64,000 nucleotides of DNA. Source: Streptosporangiales bacterium. GTDB taxonomy: Bacteria; Actinomycetota; Actinomycetes; Streptosporangiales; WHSR01. Position 1 is the stretch's first letter; each line of letters begins with the position of its first letter. The stretch lies in NCBI GenBank assembly GCA_009379995.1, contig WHSR01000018.1, positions 1 to 64,000 on the forward strand, read 5' to 3'. Both the position numbers and the translations under genes were made by a program. Positions 63,193 to 64,000 of this stretch are shown piece by piece. The notes beneath the pieces are model-generated. The model had not been told where the DNA came from, ran no database searches, and saw only the letters and a program-made list of their open reading frames with translations.

Positions 63193-63438
63193 ATGCAGAT
63201 AGCGGAGATCGAGGAAGTCGTTCGCCAAGAGTTCGCTGCAGTACTCGGACTCCCGCCTGACGAGATCGGAACCGATCAACACTTCTACGATGACCTAAAA
63301 GGGGACTCACTGCAGAAGCTCGAGATAGTTGCCAGGCTAGAGGATCGACTAGGCGTCAAGATGAGCGATGACGACGAGCAGGCCTTAAATACGCTCGCGA
63401 ACCTGACTACCATGCTAGCGGCCAAATTGGCAGGATGA
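63193..63438 (+). CDS. acyl/peptidyl carrier protein
   Basis: 81-residue carrier with the phosphopantetheine attachment site Ser39 in LKGDSLQKLEIVARLED, after the helix QIAEIEEVVRQEFAAVLGL. Such stand-alone carriers serve secondary-metabolite pathways. ATG 63193 follows GGAGG. It overlaps the next gene by 4 bp (ATGA). Codon choice is less GC-biased than in the neighbours, as in transferred clusters. Confidence 0.9.
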   Translation: MQIAEIEEVVRQEFAAVLGLPPDEIGTDQHFYDDLKGDSLQKLEIVARLEDRLGVKMSDDDEQALNTLANLTTMLAAKLAG

Positions 63439-64000
63439 GGGAAGACCCTCGCATGCGAATCGCCGTGGTTGGCGGGGGTCCAGGCGGACTCTTCTTCGCC
63501 GTATTTGCCAGGCTTGCTCGGCCGGACTGGCAGGTCACCGTTTGGGAACGCGACTCCGCTCAAAGTTCCGGCTTTGGGCTTGTGCTCCCCCGGCGCGCGC
63601 TAGAGACACTCCGCCAACGGGATCCGGACCTCTCCCATAGGCTAGATTCGCGTATGGTCTGGTGGGAGAACGTCCTGATCCGGCACAATGGTGGGTCAGT
63701 CTCAATCGCTGGGCCGCCGTACTCATCGATCTCACGAGCGCTGCTGCTGAGCGAGCTGCGTGTCCGGTGTCAGGAGCTACAAGTACAGATTCGCACCGGT
63801 CAGGCCGCCCCGGACTCGCCGGAGCTCGCCCGAACCCACGAACTCGTCGTAGCGGCCGATGGGGCGAACTCGCTAGTGCGGTCGGCTCATCAGCGGTCCT
63901 TCGGATCGACACCCAAGGTCGGACGAAGCCGATACGCATGGCTTTGCATGGGCGAGCAGCTGGATGCATTTCAGTTCTATACTCTCGAGCGCAGTGGCAA
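63435..64000 (+). CDS. FAD-dependent monooxygenase, runs off the window (partial)
   Basis: At least 188 residues from ATG 63435 (alternative ATG 63453). MRIAVVGGGPGGLFFAVFAR gives the FAD-binding start, followed by VTVWERDSAQSSGFGLVLP, ISRALLLSELRVRCQEL and VVAADGANSLVRSAHQ (the DG motif). The pattern is closest to anthraniloyl-CoA/salicylyl-CoA monooxygenase-like flavoproteins. It is coupled to the carrier protein (ATGA) and so may act on a carrier-bound substrate. Confidence 0.85.
   Translation, partial: MREDPRMRIAVVGGGPGGLFFAVFARLARPDWQVTVWERDSAQSSGFGLVLPRRALETLRQRDPDLSHRLDSRMVWWENVLIRHNGGSVSIAGPPYSSISRALLLSELRVRCQELQVQIRTGQAAPDSPELARTHELVVAADGANSLVRSAHQRSFGSTPKVGRSRYAWLCMGEQLDAFQFYTLERSG

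Noticed and set aside
1-64000. CRISPR array
   Set aside because: The repeats seen are widely spaced palindromes at gene ends, without regular spacers or cas genes.

Overview
The window is high-GC actinobacterial DNA, most likely from a filamentous actinomycete of the Micromonosporaceae type. Reasons: a Streptomyces-like conservon, mycobacterial-type mismatch endonuclease NucS, FilP/DivIVA-like polar coiled-coil protein, DUF3039 and EccB/C/D/E type VII secretion genes, frequent GTG starts and GC-rich third positions. The lineage is inferred from gene content, not tested by search. No rRNA, tRNA or CRISPR array was seen.

Layout. 1-1.7 kb: cobalamin adenosyltransferase and a CbiX-like chelatase. 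1.9-5.7 kb: conservon (membrane sensor kinase, roadblock, DUF742, Ras-like GTPase). 5.8-13.4 kb: an uncharacterised membrane protein, STAS protein, CHRD protein, GH51 arabinofuranosidase, enoyl-CoA hydratase-like protein and GMC oxidoreductase. 13.4-16.6 kb: aldehyde dehydrogenase and a deletion scar joining an ABC ATPase remnant to a response regulator remnant. 16.6-19.9 kb: nucS, a conserved neighbour and a tandem 3-hydroxyacyl-CoA dehydrogenase. 20-28 kb: a methyltransferase/coiled-coil/glycosyltransferase fusion and two membrane-anchored surface proteins. 28-39 kb: small-molecule enzymes, regulators, a MecA-like penicillin-binding protein, an AI-2E transporter and the FilP-like protein. 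40.5-45.4 kb: acyl-CoA mutase module (epimerase, MeaB, MarR, isobutyryl-CoA mutase large subunit, thioredoxin-TPR). 45.5-47.7 kb: MarR, cytidylate-kinase-like, YqgE and DUF3039. 47.7-60.9 kb: type VII secretion locus (mycosin, EccB, EccE, an unknown protein, EccD, EccC, two candidate substrates, YbaB). 60.9-61.3 kb: a 434-bp non-autonomous IS5-type element. 61.3-64 kb: FAD monooxygenase, acyl carrier protein and a second FAD monooxygenase running off the edge, which looks like the start of a secondary-metabolite cluster.

Two functional themes stand out. The adenosylcobalamin theme links the adenosyltransferase at the left edge with MeaB and a mutase carrying Phe80 and Gln198, the isobutyryl-CoA mutase signature. 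The secretion theme is a complete set of Ecc core components plus mycosin, with a substrate pair in which one partner carries WxG and the other carries YxxxD.

The window is also marked by decay and repeats. At least four genes carry deletion or truncation scars (ABC/response regulator fusion, two methyltransferases, an EspC-like gene cut by a repeat). Two families of long near-perfect palindromes sit at the ends of convergent genes, where they probably act as bidirectional terminators and sometimes supply the stop codon.
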